A stretch of DNA of 64,000 bases from Sphingobacteriales bacterium (lineage in GTDB: Bacteria; Bacteroidota; Bacteroidia; Sphingobacteriales; Sphingobacteriaceae): NCBI GenBank assembly GCA_026390835.1, contig JAPLFD010000007.1:1-64000 (forward strand). The letters are read 5' to 3'. A program made the position numbers and the translations under genes. This document shows, in pieces, positions 51,849 through 62,232 of the stretch. Under the pieces are notes generated by a model. That model ran no database searches. It saw only the letters and a program-made list of their open reading frames with translations, and had not been told where the DNA came from. The stretch's first letter is position 1. Every line of letters starts with the position of its first letter.

Positions 51849-54170
51849 ATGAAGAAGTATATCAAAATAGACGAGTGGAATATTATTGAAGAAGGATTCG
51901 ATCCGCACTTAAACAAAATTTCGGAAAGTATTTTCAGTTTGGGCAATGGCCGTATGGGTCAACGTGCCAATTTCGAAGAAACCTATTCGGGCGAAACCTT
52001 GCCCGGAAATTATGTGGCCGGAGTATATTATCCCGATAAAACTCGTGTGGGTTGGTGGAAAAATGGCTATCCAGAATCATTCGCTAAAGTGCTTAATGCT
52101 GCCAATTGGATTGGTATAGAAATTAAAATTGATTACGAAACCCTCGATTTAGACAACTGCAAAGTCACCGATTTTAAACGAGTGCTGAACATGAAAGAAG
52201 GCTACCTAGAACGTAGCTTCACTGCAGAATTAAAAAGCGGTAAAAAACTAAAAGTTAAGGCTACCCGTTTTTGCAGCATTGTAGACGACGAAGCTGGAGC
52301 CATTCGCTACAGCCTTACTCCGTTAAATTTCGATTCGGCGGTAACCATTACTCCATTTATAGATGGTGATGTGAAAAACCAAGACGCCAACTACGACGAG
52401 AAATTTTGGGATGAAGTACACAAGGAAACCCATCACGGCAGTGCTTACTTAAATCTAAGAACCAAAAAAACGGGTTTTCACGTGTGTACCGGAATGAAAT
52501 TTGCTATTGAACAAAACGGCAAAATTGTAGAATTCTCATCGGTACCTGTAGAACGAGAAAAATACGTGGCCAACAAAGTAACCTTATCGGTAAAAGAGAA
52601 ACAAGAAACCGTTATTTACAAGTATGCCGTAAACTTATCGTCAGAAAACCACGATAAAGAACTTTTGGTACACGAAACCAAAAAAGTAATTGAGCACATT
52701 AGCCAAAAAGGCTTTGCCCTCATGCTCAAAGAACAAGCGCAAGCCTGGGCTGCCAAATGGGTAGAGAGTGATATTGTGATTGAAGGCGATGCCTCGGCAC
52801 AACAAGGCATTCGTTTCAATATTTTCCAATTAAATCAAACCTATACCGGCGAAGATGCCCGCTTAAACATTGGTCCGAAAGGCTTTACCGGCGAAAAATA
52901 TGGCGGTTCTACCTATTGGGATACCGAGGCTTATTGTGTGCCTTTCTATCTAGCTACTGCCGATGAACAAGTGACTAAAAACCTCTTAATTTATCGCTAC
53001 AAACAATTAGATAAAGCCATTGAGAACGCAAAAAAACTAGGATTTAAAAACGGTGCCGCCCTATACCCCATGGTAACCATGAACGGCGAAGAATGCCATA
53101 ACGAATGGGAAATTACCTTCGAAGAAATTCACCGTAACGGCGCCATTGCTTTTGCTATTTACAATTACATCCGTTATACCGGCGATGCCCAGTATCTGAA
53201 TGACTATGGTTTGGAGGTTTTGGTAGCCATTGCCCGTTTCTGGTCACAACGTGTAAATTGGAGTGCCGATAAATCGCAGTACGTAATGCTTGGCGTAACC
53301 GGCCCCAACGAATACGAAAATAACGTAAACAACAACTGGTATACCAGCACCATAGCCACCTGGTGTATGGAATATGCTTTAGAAGCCTTAGCCACTGTAA
53401 AAGCCAGCGACGCTGCGAAATATGCTGCTATTGTGAAGAAAATTCGTTTTAAAGAAGCCGAAGAATCGGAGCAATGGCAACACATTATTGATAACATGTA
53501 CTACCCGGTTGATGAAAGATTGGGTGTGTTTTTACAGCAAGATGGATACTTAGACAAAGAACTTATTTTGGTAAAAGATTTGCCGGCAGAAGATCGTCCG
53601 TTAAACCAAAAATGGAGCTGGGACCGCATTTTGCGTTCGTGCTACATTAAACAAGCCGATGTATTGCAAGGCTTATATTTCCTAGAAGATCGTTACGATT
53701 TAGAAACAATCCGTCGCAATTTCGATTTTTACGAACCACTTACCGTACACGAAAGCTCTTTATCGCCTTGTGTGCACGCTATTTTGGCTGCTAAATTGGG
53801 CGATGAAACTCGTGCCTACGAATTTTACTTGCGTACCGCCCGTTTAGATTTAGACGATTACAACAACGATACCGAAGACGGTTGCCATACCACCTCCATG
53901 GCAGGTACCTGGATGAGTGTGGTTGAAGGTTTTGGCGGTATGCGTGTGCGTGATAATCAATTGCAATTCCACCCATTCTTGCCTGGTAAATGGGCATCTT
54001 TCTCCTTTAAAGTAGGATTTAGAGGCTCTTTACTCAATGTAAAAGTGAGCAAAGAAGGCGTACAAATTATCAATCAGTCTGATAAAGCGCTTTCGGTAAA
54101 CGTATTTGATAAACACTACGACTTAGCGGGTAATGCCCAATTGATAGTAGAACATGCCCTTGCAAACTAA
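51849..54170 (+). CDS. Glycoside hydrolase family 65 (maltose phosphorylase-like)
   Basis: FSLGNGRMGQRANFEE; GGSTYWDTEAYCVPFYL; GVTGPNEYENNVNNNWYTS; adjacent to pgmB. Confidence 0.93.
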   Translation: MKKYIKIDEWNIIEEGFDPHLNKISESIFSLGNGRMGQRANFEETYSGETLPGNYVAGVYYPDKTRVGWWKNGYPESFAKVLNAANWIGIEIKIDYETLDLDNCKVTDFKRVLNMKEGYLERSFTAELKSGKKLKVKATRFCSIVDDEAGAIRYSLTPLNFDSAVTITPFIDGDVKNQDANYDEKFWDEVHKETHHGSAYLNLRTKKTGFHVCTGMKFAIEQNGKIVEFSSVPVEREKYVANKVTLSVKEKQETVIYKYAVNLSSENHDKELLVHETKKVIEHISQKGFALMLKEQAQAWAAKWVESDIVIEGDASAQQGIRFNIFQLNQTYTGEDARLNIGPKGFTGEKYGGSTYWDTEAYCVPFYLATADEQVTKNLLIYRYKQLDKAIENAKKLGFKNGAALYPMVTMNGEECHNEWEITFEEIHRNGAIAFAIYNYIRYTGDAQYLNDYGLEVLVAIARFWSQRVNWSADKSQYVMLGVTGPNEYENNVNNNWYTSTIATWCMEYALEALATVKASDAAKYAAIVKKIRFKEAEESEQWQHIIDNMYYPVDERLGVFLQQDGYLDKELILVKDLPAEDRPLNQKWSWDRILRSCYIKQADVLQGLYFLEDRYDLETIRRNFDFYEPLTVHESSLSPCVHAILAAKLGDETRAYEFYLRTARLDLDDYNNDTEDGCHTTSMAGTWMSVVEGFGGMRVRDNQLQFHPFLPGKWASFSFKVGFRGSLLNVKVSKEGVQIINQSDKALSVNVFDKHYDLAGNAQLIVEHALAN

Positions 54171-54870
54171 AATAGCTGTTGTTGCCGGTGCCTCTCGGGG
54201 CATAGGCAGAGCCATTGCCACACAGCTTGCTGCGGCAGGTGCTCAGGTGATTTTATTAGCTAGAAACCAAAGCGACTTAAACGAAGCGCTTGCCGAAATT
54301 ACCCAAGAAGGTGGTTTGGCTGCCGCTTTTGGGTTAGATATTAGCGACGAACAAGCTGTGAAATCGGTTTTCCAGCAAATCACTCAGCAGTACAAACGCA
54401 TCGATATCTTGGTGAACAACGCCGGTATTGGAGAGTTTTACCCGGTAAGTGAAACCTCGGCTAGCTTTTGGGATGAGGTGATGAATACCAACGTAAAAGG
54501 TACGTTTTTGTGTAGCAAAGAAGCGGTTATTCAAATGCAAAGGCAGGGGAGTGGACATATTGTAAGCATTGCTTCCGATGTAGCTAAACGCACTTTTGCC
54601 AACGGTGCTTTGTATTGTTCTAGCAAATATGCGCAAGATGCCTTTTCATCCGCCTTGCGCAAAGAAGTACGAAAAGACGGCATTAAAGTGAGTGTAGTTT
54701 ACCCCGGTTTGGTAGATACCTATTTCAATAATAGCCAACCTGGAAACCCTGAAAATGCCACAAATTTAAAACCTGAGGATATTGCTGCTTCAGTACTCCA
54801 CATTCTAGCGGCACCTAAACATGTAGTTATAGATGAATTAATGATTCATCCCATTTCACAAGATTATTAG
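54154..54870 (+). CDS. SDR family oxidoreductase
   Basis: AGASRGIGRAIA; NNAGIGEF; YCSSKYAQDAF catalytic Tyr/Lys. Confidence 0.92.
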   Translation: MPLQTKIAVVAGASRGIGRAIATQLAAAGAQVILLARNQSDLNEALAEITQEGGLAAAFGLDISDEQAVKSVFQQITQQYKRIDILVNNAGIGEFYPVSETSASFWDEVMNTNVKGTFLCSKEAVIQMQRQGSGHIVSIASDVAKRTFANGALYCSSKYAQDAFSSALRKEVRKDGIKVSVVYPGLVDTYFNNSQPGNPENATNLKPEDIAASVLHILAAPKHVVIDELMIHPISQDY

Positions 54871-54877
54871 TCTAAAA

Positions 54878-56608
54878 ATGAAAAAAAGCACCCTATTCCT
54901 ATCCCTTTTAGCATTTAGCTTAACCGCTAAAGCCCAAGTAAACGAAGCTATAAGCAACCATAAATTGGTTATTTATCAATTGTTACCCCGATATTTTGGC
55001 AATACCAATGCCACCAATAAACTTTATGGTTCTAAAGAAGAAAATGGCGTAGGTAAATTCAACGATATTACGCCAAAGGCCTTGCAAGAACTCAAAAAAC
55101 TAGGCATTAACTACGTGTGGTATACCGGAGTGGTAGAACACGCCACCATGACCGATTATACGGCCTACGGCATCAAGCAAGACGATCCCGATATAGTGAA
55201 AGGCAAAGCCGGCTCACCTTATGCCATTAAAGATTATTACGATGTAGACCCCGATTTAGCGGTAGACGTAAAAAATCGGATGGAAGAATACCAGAACCTG
55301 ATAAATCGTACCCATTCCGAAGGCTTGAAAATGATCATGGATTTTATCCCCAATCACGTAGCCCGCACTTACCAATCGGATGCCAAACCAGCTGGAGTGA
55401 TAGATTTTGGTGCCCAAGACGATAAAACAAAGGCTTACAGTCCGCAGAACGATTATTATTACATCCCCGGAAAAAACTTTATAGTACCTGCCGGAACAGA
55501 TGCTGGAGGTGCGCAATTTAGCCATCCGCTAAAAGATGGAAAATTTGATGAAAACCCAGCTAAAGTAACCGGAAATAATGTTTTCTCAGAAAAACCAAGC
55601 ATCGACGATTGGTACGAAACCATGAAATTGAATTATGGCTACGATTTGCAAAACGGTAAAAATTATTTAGATCCTGTGCCACCCGTATGGATCAAAATGA
55701 GAGATATTTTGGTGTTCTGGGCGAATAAAGGAGTTGATGGTTTCCGTTGCGATGTGGCTGAGTTTGTACCCGTAGAATTTTGGCATTGGGTAATTCCGGA
55801 AGTGCGTAAAATTAATCCGAATATGGTGTTTATTGCCGAGGCCTACGATCCGAGCAAATACGCAAACTATGTAAGCTACGGTGGTTTCAATTATATGTAC
55901 GATAAAGTGGGTTTATACGATGCCTTAAAGCCTTTAATTAAAAACGAGCCCAATGCTACCGTAGCCGATATTCGCAAAGTTGTACAATCGCAAGAGGGTG
56001 GCCTTTCTAACCACATGTTACGCTTTTTAGAAAACCACGATGAAGAACGCCTAGCCTCAAAAGGCTTTGCGCAACAACCAGAGTTTGCCAAAGCAGCTAT
56101 GGTAGTTTCCGCAACTTTGGGTAGTGGTCCAGTAATGATTTACTCGGGCCAAGAAGTAGGAGAGCAGGGCGCCGGTATAGAAGGCTTTGGCGACGATGAT
56201 AACCGCAGCACCATTTTCGATTATTGGGGCCAGCCTCAGCACCAGCAATGGCTTAACGGCGGTAAATTTGATGGAGGAGGTTTAACAGCTGCACAGAAAA
56301 ATTTAAGAACCTTCTATCAGCAGCTATTAATGTTGGTTCAATCGAACAAAGCCATACAATCGGGTACATTTACGGACGTATCTGCAGAGTTAGGCCTAGG
56401 AAACACCACAATGGCGTATGTTCGTTCTACCGATTCCGAACGGGTTTTGGTTTTAGCCAATTTCAATCGGGCCCAAATTGTGAATATTGCGGCTAAAACG
56501 CTTCAGAAAATTACCAAACAAGCCAAGCTAAAAAATCTACTTACAACTAAACCTCAGCCTGCATCGGTAAAACTTTTGCCCAACCAAGCCTTGATTCTCA
56601 GTTTTTAA
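54878..56608 (+). CDS. Alpha-amylase family GH13 protein
   Basis: Signal peptide; MDFIPNHVAR; GFRCDVAEFV; FIAEAYDPS; FLENHDEERLAS. Confidence 0.92.
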   Translation: MKKSTLFLSLLAFSLTAKAQVNEAISNHKLVIYQLLPRYFGNTNATNKLYGSKEENGVGKFNDITPKALQELKKLGINYVWYTGVVEHATMTDYTAYGIKQDDPDIVKGKAGSPYAIKDYYDVDPDLAVDVKNRMEEYQNLINRTHSEGLKMIMDFIPNHVARTYQSDAKPAGVIDFGAQDDKTKAYSPQNDYYYIPGKNFIVPAGTDAGGAQFSHPLKDGKFDENPAKVTGNNVFSEKPSIDDWYETMKLNYGYDLQNGKNYLDPVPPVWIKMRDILVFWANKGVDGFRCDVAEFVPVEFWHWVIPEVRKINPNMVFIAEAYDPSKYANYVSYGGFNYMYDKVGLYDALKPLIKNEPNATVADIRKVVQSQEGGLSNHMLRFLENHDEERLASKGFAQQPEFAKAAMVVSATLGSGPVMIYSGQEVGEQGAGIEGFGDDDNRSTIFDYWGQPQHQQWLNGGKFDGGGLTAAQKNLRTFYQQLLMLVQSNKAIQSGTFTDVSAELGLGNTTMAYVRSTDSERVLVLANFNRAQIVNIAAKTLQKITKQAKLKNLLTTKPQPASVKLLPNQALILSF

Positions 56609-56665
56609 TGTAAATTTATAAAGCCTTTATACTAACCATATAATTTATAAACCTCAATACTAGTT

Positions 56666-58057
56666 ATGACTGCAACACAAAAACCAAAATTATCTTTTTG
56701 GCAAATTTGGAACATGAGTTTCGGATTTTTAGGCATCCAATTCGGATTTGCCTTACAAGGTGGATTCATGTCCCGTATTTTTCAAACCCTAGGCGCTAGC
56801 CAAGATAGTATTCCTGCACTTTGGATTGCAGCACCCTTAACCGGCTTGCTTGTACAACCTATTATTGGTTACATGAGCGATAGAACCTGGAGCCCAAGAT
56901 GGGGGAGACGTAAGCCCTTCTTTTTTATTGGAGCCATACTAAGCACCATTGTTTTATTTTTCATGCCACATTCACCCGTGTTGTGGGTAGCAGCAGGTTG
57001 CCTTTGGATATTAGATGCCTCCATAAATATAACCATGGAGCCTTTTAGGGCCTTAGTGGCCGATAAATTACCAGATTCGCAGCGCTCTTATGGTTTTGTA
57101 ATGCAAACGCTTATTATTGGTATTGGCACCTGGGTAGCCAGTAACTTACCCTGGTTGGTAACCCAAATGGGCGTGTCAAATGAAGCACAACCCGGATTAA
57201 TCCCGCTTTCTGTAAAAATAGCTTTTGCCATTGGCGGTGTAGTATTCTTGGCCTCGGTTTTATATACCATTTTCACCACAACGGAATATCCACCCGAAGA
57301 TTTGGATGCATTTAAAAAAGAAAATGAAGCCAATAAGGGATTTTTTAAAGGATTCAATGAAATTATTTCAAGTATTGGTGCAATGCCAAAAACCATGAAA
57401 TTATTAGGTATAATCCAATTTTTTAGTTGGTTCGCCTTTTTTGCCATGTGGAGTTTAGCTACCCCAGCCTTAACAACACACGTTTTTCATTCACCAGCCC
57501 CCGTAGAATCTACGTTTAATATGGCCGATGAAAACTCAAAAGCATTATTTATGGTTGCAAGCAAGGCTTACAACGATGCAGCCGATTTAGTAGGATCTTA
57601 TATGGGCATGTACGGATTATCCTCTATGGCATTCGCTCTCTTATTAACACTTTATGCCGCTAAACGCAGTATTAATAGAAAATATATTCACATGCTTAGC
57701 TTAATTGCCGGTGGTCTTGGTTTTATTTCGATGTATTATATTCAAGAACCTTCACAATTAATGTATTCCTTCATTTTAATAGGAATTTCTTGGGGTAGTA
57801 TCCTTTCCATGCCATATGCCATGTTGTCTAGCGCTATAAACCCCAATAAAATGGGCGTGTATATGGGTATCTTCAATATGTTTATCGTAATCCCTCAAAT
57901 TATTGCGGCAACCGGCGGCTTAAACTATTTATATCATATTATTTTTGGAGCCGATGTAATCAACGCCATGCTATTAGCCGGCTCCTCATTAATAGTGGCT
58001 GGATTGGCTAATTTTTTAATCACCGATAAAAACGTAATTACACAAACCGAATCCTAG
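56666..58057 (+). CDS. MFS transporter, SLC45-like (maltose/sucrose-type)
   Basis: NMSFGFLGIQFGFALQGGFMSRIFQTLGA; GYMSDRTWSPRWGRRKPFF. Confidence 0.92.
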   Translation: MTATQKPKLSFWQIWNMSFGFLGIQFGFALQGGFMSRIFQTLGASQDSIPALWIAAPLTGLLVQPIIGYMSDRTWSPRWGRRKPFFFIGAILSTIVLFFMPHSPVLWVAAGCLWILDASINITMEPFRALVADKLPDSQRSYGFVMQTLIIGIGTWVASNLPWLVTQMGVSNEAQPGLIPLSVKIAFAIGGVVFLASVLYTIFTTTEYPPEDLDAFKKENEANKGFFKGFNEIISSIGAMPKTMKLLGIIQFFSWFAFFAMWSLATPALTTHVFHSPAPVESTFNMADENSKALFMVASKAYNDAADLVGSYMGMYGLSSMAFALLLTLYAAKRSINRKYIHMLSLIAGGLGFISMYYIQEPSQLMYSFILIGISWGSILSMPYAMLSSAINPNKMGVYMGIFNMFIVIPQIIAATGGLNYLYHIIFGADVINAMLLAGSSLIVAGLANFLITDKNVITQTES

Positions 58058-58076
58058 TAATTTTAAAACACACACC

Positions 58077-59108
58077 ATGAAAAAAGGAATTCTTTACATC
58101 AGTATCTTACTAAGCGTATTAATCTCAGCATGTACCAATTCTTCTAACCCTACACTACAAAGTTATTTTGCACCCATAGATAGCGGTGTGCAAAGTGGAG
58201 GTGTAAAAATGGTTGAAATTAATACCCCAGCAGGAAAATTTAAAGTATGGACCAAGCGAATAGGCAATAACCCCCGAATTAAGGTATTACTCTTGCATGG
58301 CGGTCCCGCCATGACCCACGAATACATGGAGTGTTTCGAAAGCTTTTTCCCACAACAAGGATTTGAATTGATAGAATACGATCAGTTGGGATCATATTAC
58401 AGCGACCAACCAAAAGATAGCGTATTGTGGACCATCCCTCGTTTTGTAGATGAAGTAGAGCAAGTGCGTGTGGCCCTAAACTTAACCAAAGATAATTTTT
58501 ACGTATTGGGCAATTCATGGGGTGGTATTTTAGCCATGGAATATGCCTTAAAATATCAACAAAATATAAAGGGCTTAATTATTTCTAACATGGTTTCTAG
58601 TGCTCCCGAGTACGGAAAATATGCCGAGGAGGTTTTAGGTAAACAAATGAAACCCGAAGTGCTGGCAGAAATTAAACAAATTGAAGCCAGAAAAGATTTT
58701 GCCAATCCACGTTATATGGAATTGCTCATACCGAACTTTTACAAAGAACACATTTGCCGTTTAGCCGAATGGCCCGATGCACTTAACCGTACATTCAAAC
58801 ATGCCAATAGCGATGTGTATGTGCGTATGCAAGGCCCAAGCGAATTTGGTATTAGTGGCCTATTGGCCAATTGGGACATTACCAATAGACTGCCCGAAAT
58901 TTCCGTGCCTACCTTAATGGTTGGTGCCAAATACGATACCATGGACCCCAAAGCCATGGAAAAACAAAGTAAATTGGTTCAAAATGGAGCCTATTTAGAT
59001 TGCCCCAACGGCAGCCACCTAGCCATGTGGGACGATCAGCAAGTGTATATGAATGGCGTAATCAACTTTATCAAACAAGTAGACCAAGGAAGTTTCAATA
59101 AAAAATAA
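58077..59108 (+). CDS. Proline iminopeptidase-family alpha/beta hydrolase lipoprotein
   Basis: Lipobox LISAC; LLLHGGPAMTHEYMECFE; YDQLGSYYSDQP; LGNSWGGILAMEYA. Confidence 0.9.
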   Translation: MKKGILYISILLSVLISACTNSSNPTLQSYFAPIDSGVQSGGVKMVEINTPAGKFKVWTKRIGNNPRIKVLLLHGGPAMTHEYMECFESFFPQQGFELIEYDQLGSYYSDQPKDSVLWTIPRFVDEVEQVRVALNLTKDNFYVLGNSWGGILAMEYALKYQQNIKGLIISNMVSSAPEYGKYAEEVLGKQMKPEVLAEIKQIEARKDFANPRYMELLIPNFYKEHICRLAEWPDALNRTFKHANSDVYVRMQGPSEFGISGLLANWDITNRLPEISVPTLMVGAKYDTMDPKAMEKQSKLVQNGAYLDCPNGSHLAMWDDQQVYMNGVINFIKQVDQGSFNKK

Positions 59109-59115
59109 AAACAAT

Positions 59116-61737
59116 ATGAAATTACATGTACTTGCCTATACCTTTTGCATAGGCCTATTGCTTGCTGGCTCAGCCTGTAAAAAAAGCCCTTCGGGTGCTG
59201 GAGGTGAACCCACTCCAGTTTCACCAGTGCCAACCACCGATGTAGGTTTACTAACCGTAAGCCCTGCTTTCCCGGTAGACAATGCTCCGGTAACCTTAAC
59301 CTTCGATGCCACTAAAGGCAATGCAGCATTAAATGGTTTTGCAGGTGATGTGTATATGCACATTGGCGTACTTACCGATCAGAGTACAGGCCCAACCAAT
59401 TGGAAATACGTAAAAGTAAATTCATTTACCACTCCCGATGCTTCCGTAAAAATGAATGCAATAGGAGGAGGGAAGTACCAATATACCCTAACACCCCGTA
59501 CATTTTTTGGCGTACCTGCCGGCGAAAAAATCTTACAAATTGCCGTATTGTTTAGAAGTGCCGATGGCGCTGTGGTAGGCAGAAATTCGGATGGAACGGA
59601 TATTTTTACGCCTATCTACGAATCTGCACCGCTACAAGTAAAATTCGCATCACCCGAATTTGAACCCATGTTTGTACCCAAACCAGTTGTGGGTGTTTTG
59701 GCAGTAGGCGGCACGGTGCAAGTGAAAGCACTTTCTAGCCGTAGCGCAAACCTAACGCTTAGTTTAAATGGAGTATCTTTTGCTACAGCCACCGCAGCTA
59801 CCAGTGTAACCGGTACAGCAACTATCACCGTAAATGGCATACAACAAGTTAAAATTTCTGCTGTAGAAAATGGAGTAACCGTTGAGCGAACTTTTGAGTT
59901 TATTATAAATGGCACGCCAACTATAGAAGCCTTACCTGCCGCAGCTACAAAAGATGGCGTAAATATCATCAATAACGGTACTTCGGCTATTTTTAATTTT
60001 ACCGCTCCTAATAAGGGTTCCGTATATCTTATTGGCGATTTTAACAATTGGGCACTCAGCAATAACTATGCCCTTAAACGTACCCCCGATGGCACACGTT
60101 GGTGGATTCAAATAGATAACCTAAGCCCACAAACCGAATATGCCTACCAATATTTTGTGGATGGTAACTTGCGTATTCCAGATCCCTATACCGAGAAAAT
60201 TTTAGATCCTTCTAATGATGCTTATGTATCGGCTTCGGTCTATCCGAATTTAAAAGCCTATCCGGCAGGCAAAACAACGGGCTTGGTTTCCACTTTTATA
60301 CCTAGCCCAACTGCTTACAACTGGCAAATAAATAACTTTAGCCGGCCAGCAAAAACCGATTTGGTAATTTACGAAATGCATATCCGCGATTTTGTAACCG
60401 AGCACAGTTATGCCGCTGCAGTTGCTAAATTAACCTACTTAAAAAACTTGGGCATTAACGCCATAGAACTAATGCCCGTAAACGAGTTTGAGGGCAACAA
60501 CAGCTGGGGTTACAATACTTCCTTCTATTTTGCTGCCGATAAATATTACGGTACCAAACAAGCCTTGCAAAATTTTATAGACGAATGCCATAAAAAAGGC
60601 ATCGCCGTTATTATAGATATGGTGCTCAACCATTCCTTTGGCCAATCGCCTATGGTACAATTGTACTGGGATTCGGCCAATAACCGCCCAGCAGCAAACA
60701 ACCCCTGGTTTAATATACAAGATAAGCACCCCTATGGTGTAGGCTACGATTTTAACCACGGTAGTGCCGATACCAAGTATTTTTCGAAAAAGGTGATGAA
60801 ATTTTGGTTAGAAGAATATAAAGTAGACGGTTTCCGTTTCGATTTATCAAAAGGCTTTACCCAAAACTTTACCAACGATGTAAACGCCTGGGGCCAATAC
60901 GACGCCTCTAGGATAGCCATATGGAAAGATTACAATGCCTATATCAAAACGGTAGATCCGAATGCATACGTGATTTTGGAGCACTTTGCAGCCGATAATG
61001 AGGAGAAAGAATTGGCAGCCGATGGCATGATGCTTTGGAACAATGTTACGGGGCCTTTTAAAGAAGCCAGTATGGGTTATCTTGCAAACTCTAATTTCGG
61101 CCGCATTTTATTCGATCAGCACAGCGGATTCCTCAGCAGCCAACAAGATAAATTAATAGGCTACATGGAAAGCCACGATGAAGAACGTGCCATGTATAAA
61201 AATTTGACCTTTGGTAACCAAACAGGTACCTACAATATAAAAAATGATTTAAGCACCTCCTTAGCCCGCCAAGAAATGACTATGGCCTTTATGCTCTGCG
61301 CACCCGGACCTAAAATGATTTGGCAATTTGGCGAATTGGGCTACGATATAAGTATCGACCAAAATGGCCGAACAGGAGAAAAACCCATCCTGTGGAATTA
61401 TTTCAACGATGCATCAAGAAAAGCCCTCTATGATGCCTTGGCTAAAATTATCAAACTACGCATAGCACAACCAGTATTCCAAACTACTAATTTCAATAGC
61501 GGTTTCGCTACTGCAGATGGGATAAAATACCTCCGCTTATTTGGTAGCGGCGGGGCCAACGTAGTGGTTGTAGGTAATTTCAATGTAACGCCTCAAACGG
61601 CAAACTTTTCTTTCCCGGCAAACGGCACGTGGTACGATTTTATGAACCCAGGACAAACAGAAAGCATTTCAGGTAATTATGCCAAAGTACTTGCACCTGG
61701 CGAATACCACATTTACACAACCGTAAACTATAACTAA
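59116..61737 (+). CDS. GH13 alpha-amylase lipoprotein with N-terminal accessory and CBM48-like domains
   Basis: Lipobox AGSACKK; VYLIGDFNNW; VIIDMVLNHSF; DGFRFDLSKGF; YMESHDEERAMY. Confidence 0.92.
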   Translation: MKLHVLAYTFCIGLLLAGSACKKSPSGAGGEPTPVSPVPTTDVGLLTVSPAFPVDNAPVTLTFDATKGNAALNGFAGDVYMHIGVLTDQSTGPTNWKYVKVNSFTTPDASVKMNAIGGGKYQYTLTPRTFFGVPAGEKILQIAVLFRSADGAVVGRNSDGTDIFTPIYESAPLQVKFASPEFEPMFVPKPVVGVLAVGGTVQVKALSSRSANLTLSLNGVSFATATAATSVTGTATITVNGIQQVKISAVENGVTVERTFEFIINGTPTIEALPAAATKDGVNIINNGTSAIFNFTAPNKGSVYLIGDFNNWALSNNYALKRTPDGTRWWIQIDNLSPQTEYAYQYFVDGNLRIPDPYTEKILDPSNDAYVSASVYPNLKAYPAGKTTGLVSTFIPSPTAYNWQINNFSRPAKTDLVIYEMHIRDFVTEHSYAAAVAKLTYLKNLGINAIELMPVNEFEGNNSWGYNTSFYFAADKYYGTKQALQNFIDECHKKGIAVIIDMVLNHSFGQSPMVQLYWDSANNRPAANNPWFNIQDKHPYGVGYDFNHGSADTKYFSKKVMKFWLEEYKVDGFRFDLSKGFTQNFTNDVNAWGQYDASRIAIWKDYNAYIKTVDPNAYVILEHFAADNEEKELAADGMMLWNNVTGPFKEASMGYLANSNFGRILFDQHSGFLSSQQDKLIGYMESHDEERAMYKNLTFGNQTGTYNIKNDLSTSLARQEMTMAFMLCAPGPKMIWQFGELGYDISIDQNGRTGEKPILWNYFNDASRKALYDALAKIIKLRIAQPVFQTTNFNSGFATADGIKYLRLFGSGGANVVVVGNFNVTPQTANFSFPANGTWYDFMNPGQTESISGNYAKVLAPGEYHIYTTVNYN

Positions 61738-61753
61738 TAGCTATTCTCTAACT

Positions 61754-61792
61754 CAACAAAGCCTTTCCTCCATACGGGGAAAGGCTTTGTTG
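61754..61792. terminator. Strong 15-bp hairpin terminator
   Basis: CAACAAAGCCTTTCC-tccatacgg-GGAAAGGCTTTGTTG. Confidence 0.85.
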
Positions 61793-61860
61793 TTTAAAAA
61801 TATTTTTAACGTGTTTGTTTTACCTTTTTGCTTGATCAAAAAGGGTTGAAAATACTCAAT

Positions 61861-61916
61861 GCAGAACGATGCTTCTGCGCTCAGGCCTTTACGCTGGCCC
61901 GCCGTTCTGCCGGGCC
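61861..61916 (-). repeat. 57-bp dispersed palindromic element, copy B (inverted relative to copy A)
   Basis: Reverse complement reads GGCCCGGCAGAACGGCGGGCCAGCGTAAAGGCCTGAGCGCAGAAGCATCGTTCTGC. Confidence 0.9.
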
Positions 61917-61940
61917 GTGGCTTTGTTATTGCTTGCCTTT

Positions 61941-61995
61941 TGTCACCCTGAGCTTGTCGAAGGTTATTGGCTGCTTCGACAGGCTCAGCATGACA
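61941..61995. repeat. REP-like hairpin
   Basis: TGTCACCCTGAGCTTGTCGAAGG-ttattgg-CTGCTTCGACAGGCTCAGCATGACA, imperfect inverted repeat. Confidence 0.9.
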
Positions 61996-62031
61996 TTCCT
62001 GCTTTTTTAAGTGTAATATAGTGCCTTCTAC

Positions 62032-62086
62032 TTTCACCCTAAGCTTGTCGGAGGTTATTAGCTGCTTCGACAGGCTCAGCATGACA
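62032..62086. repeat. REP-like hairpin, second copy
   Basis: TTTCACCCTAAGCTTGTCGGAGG-ttattag-CTGCTTCGACAGGCTCAGCATGACA, direct repeat of the hairpin at 61941..61995 with 91-bp periodicity. Confidence 0.9.
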
Positions 62087-62181
62087 AACAGCATGGCTAT
62101 CAATAGGGTATAGTGATTGTATTCAGCCCGTTATTTTCGGAACCAATTTACATAGGAGCGGAACACTCGTAGAATGGGCAC

Positions 62182-62216
62182 AAAAAAACCGCCCCAATTT
62201 CTCGGGACGGTTTTTA
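62182..62216 (-). terminator. Terminator for the sus operon
   Basis: AAAAACCGCCCC-aatttct-CGGGACGGTTTTT hairpin with one mismatch. Confidence 0.75.
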
Positions 62217-62232
62217 AAATACATACTAAGTC

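Noticed and set aside
61753-62103. 116-aa minus-strand ORF
   Set aside because: Translation of REP-like repeats (SLSKQLI, HAEPVEAA, LRQAQ) and a terminator; not a real gene.
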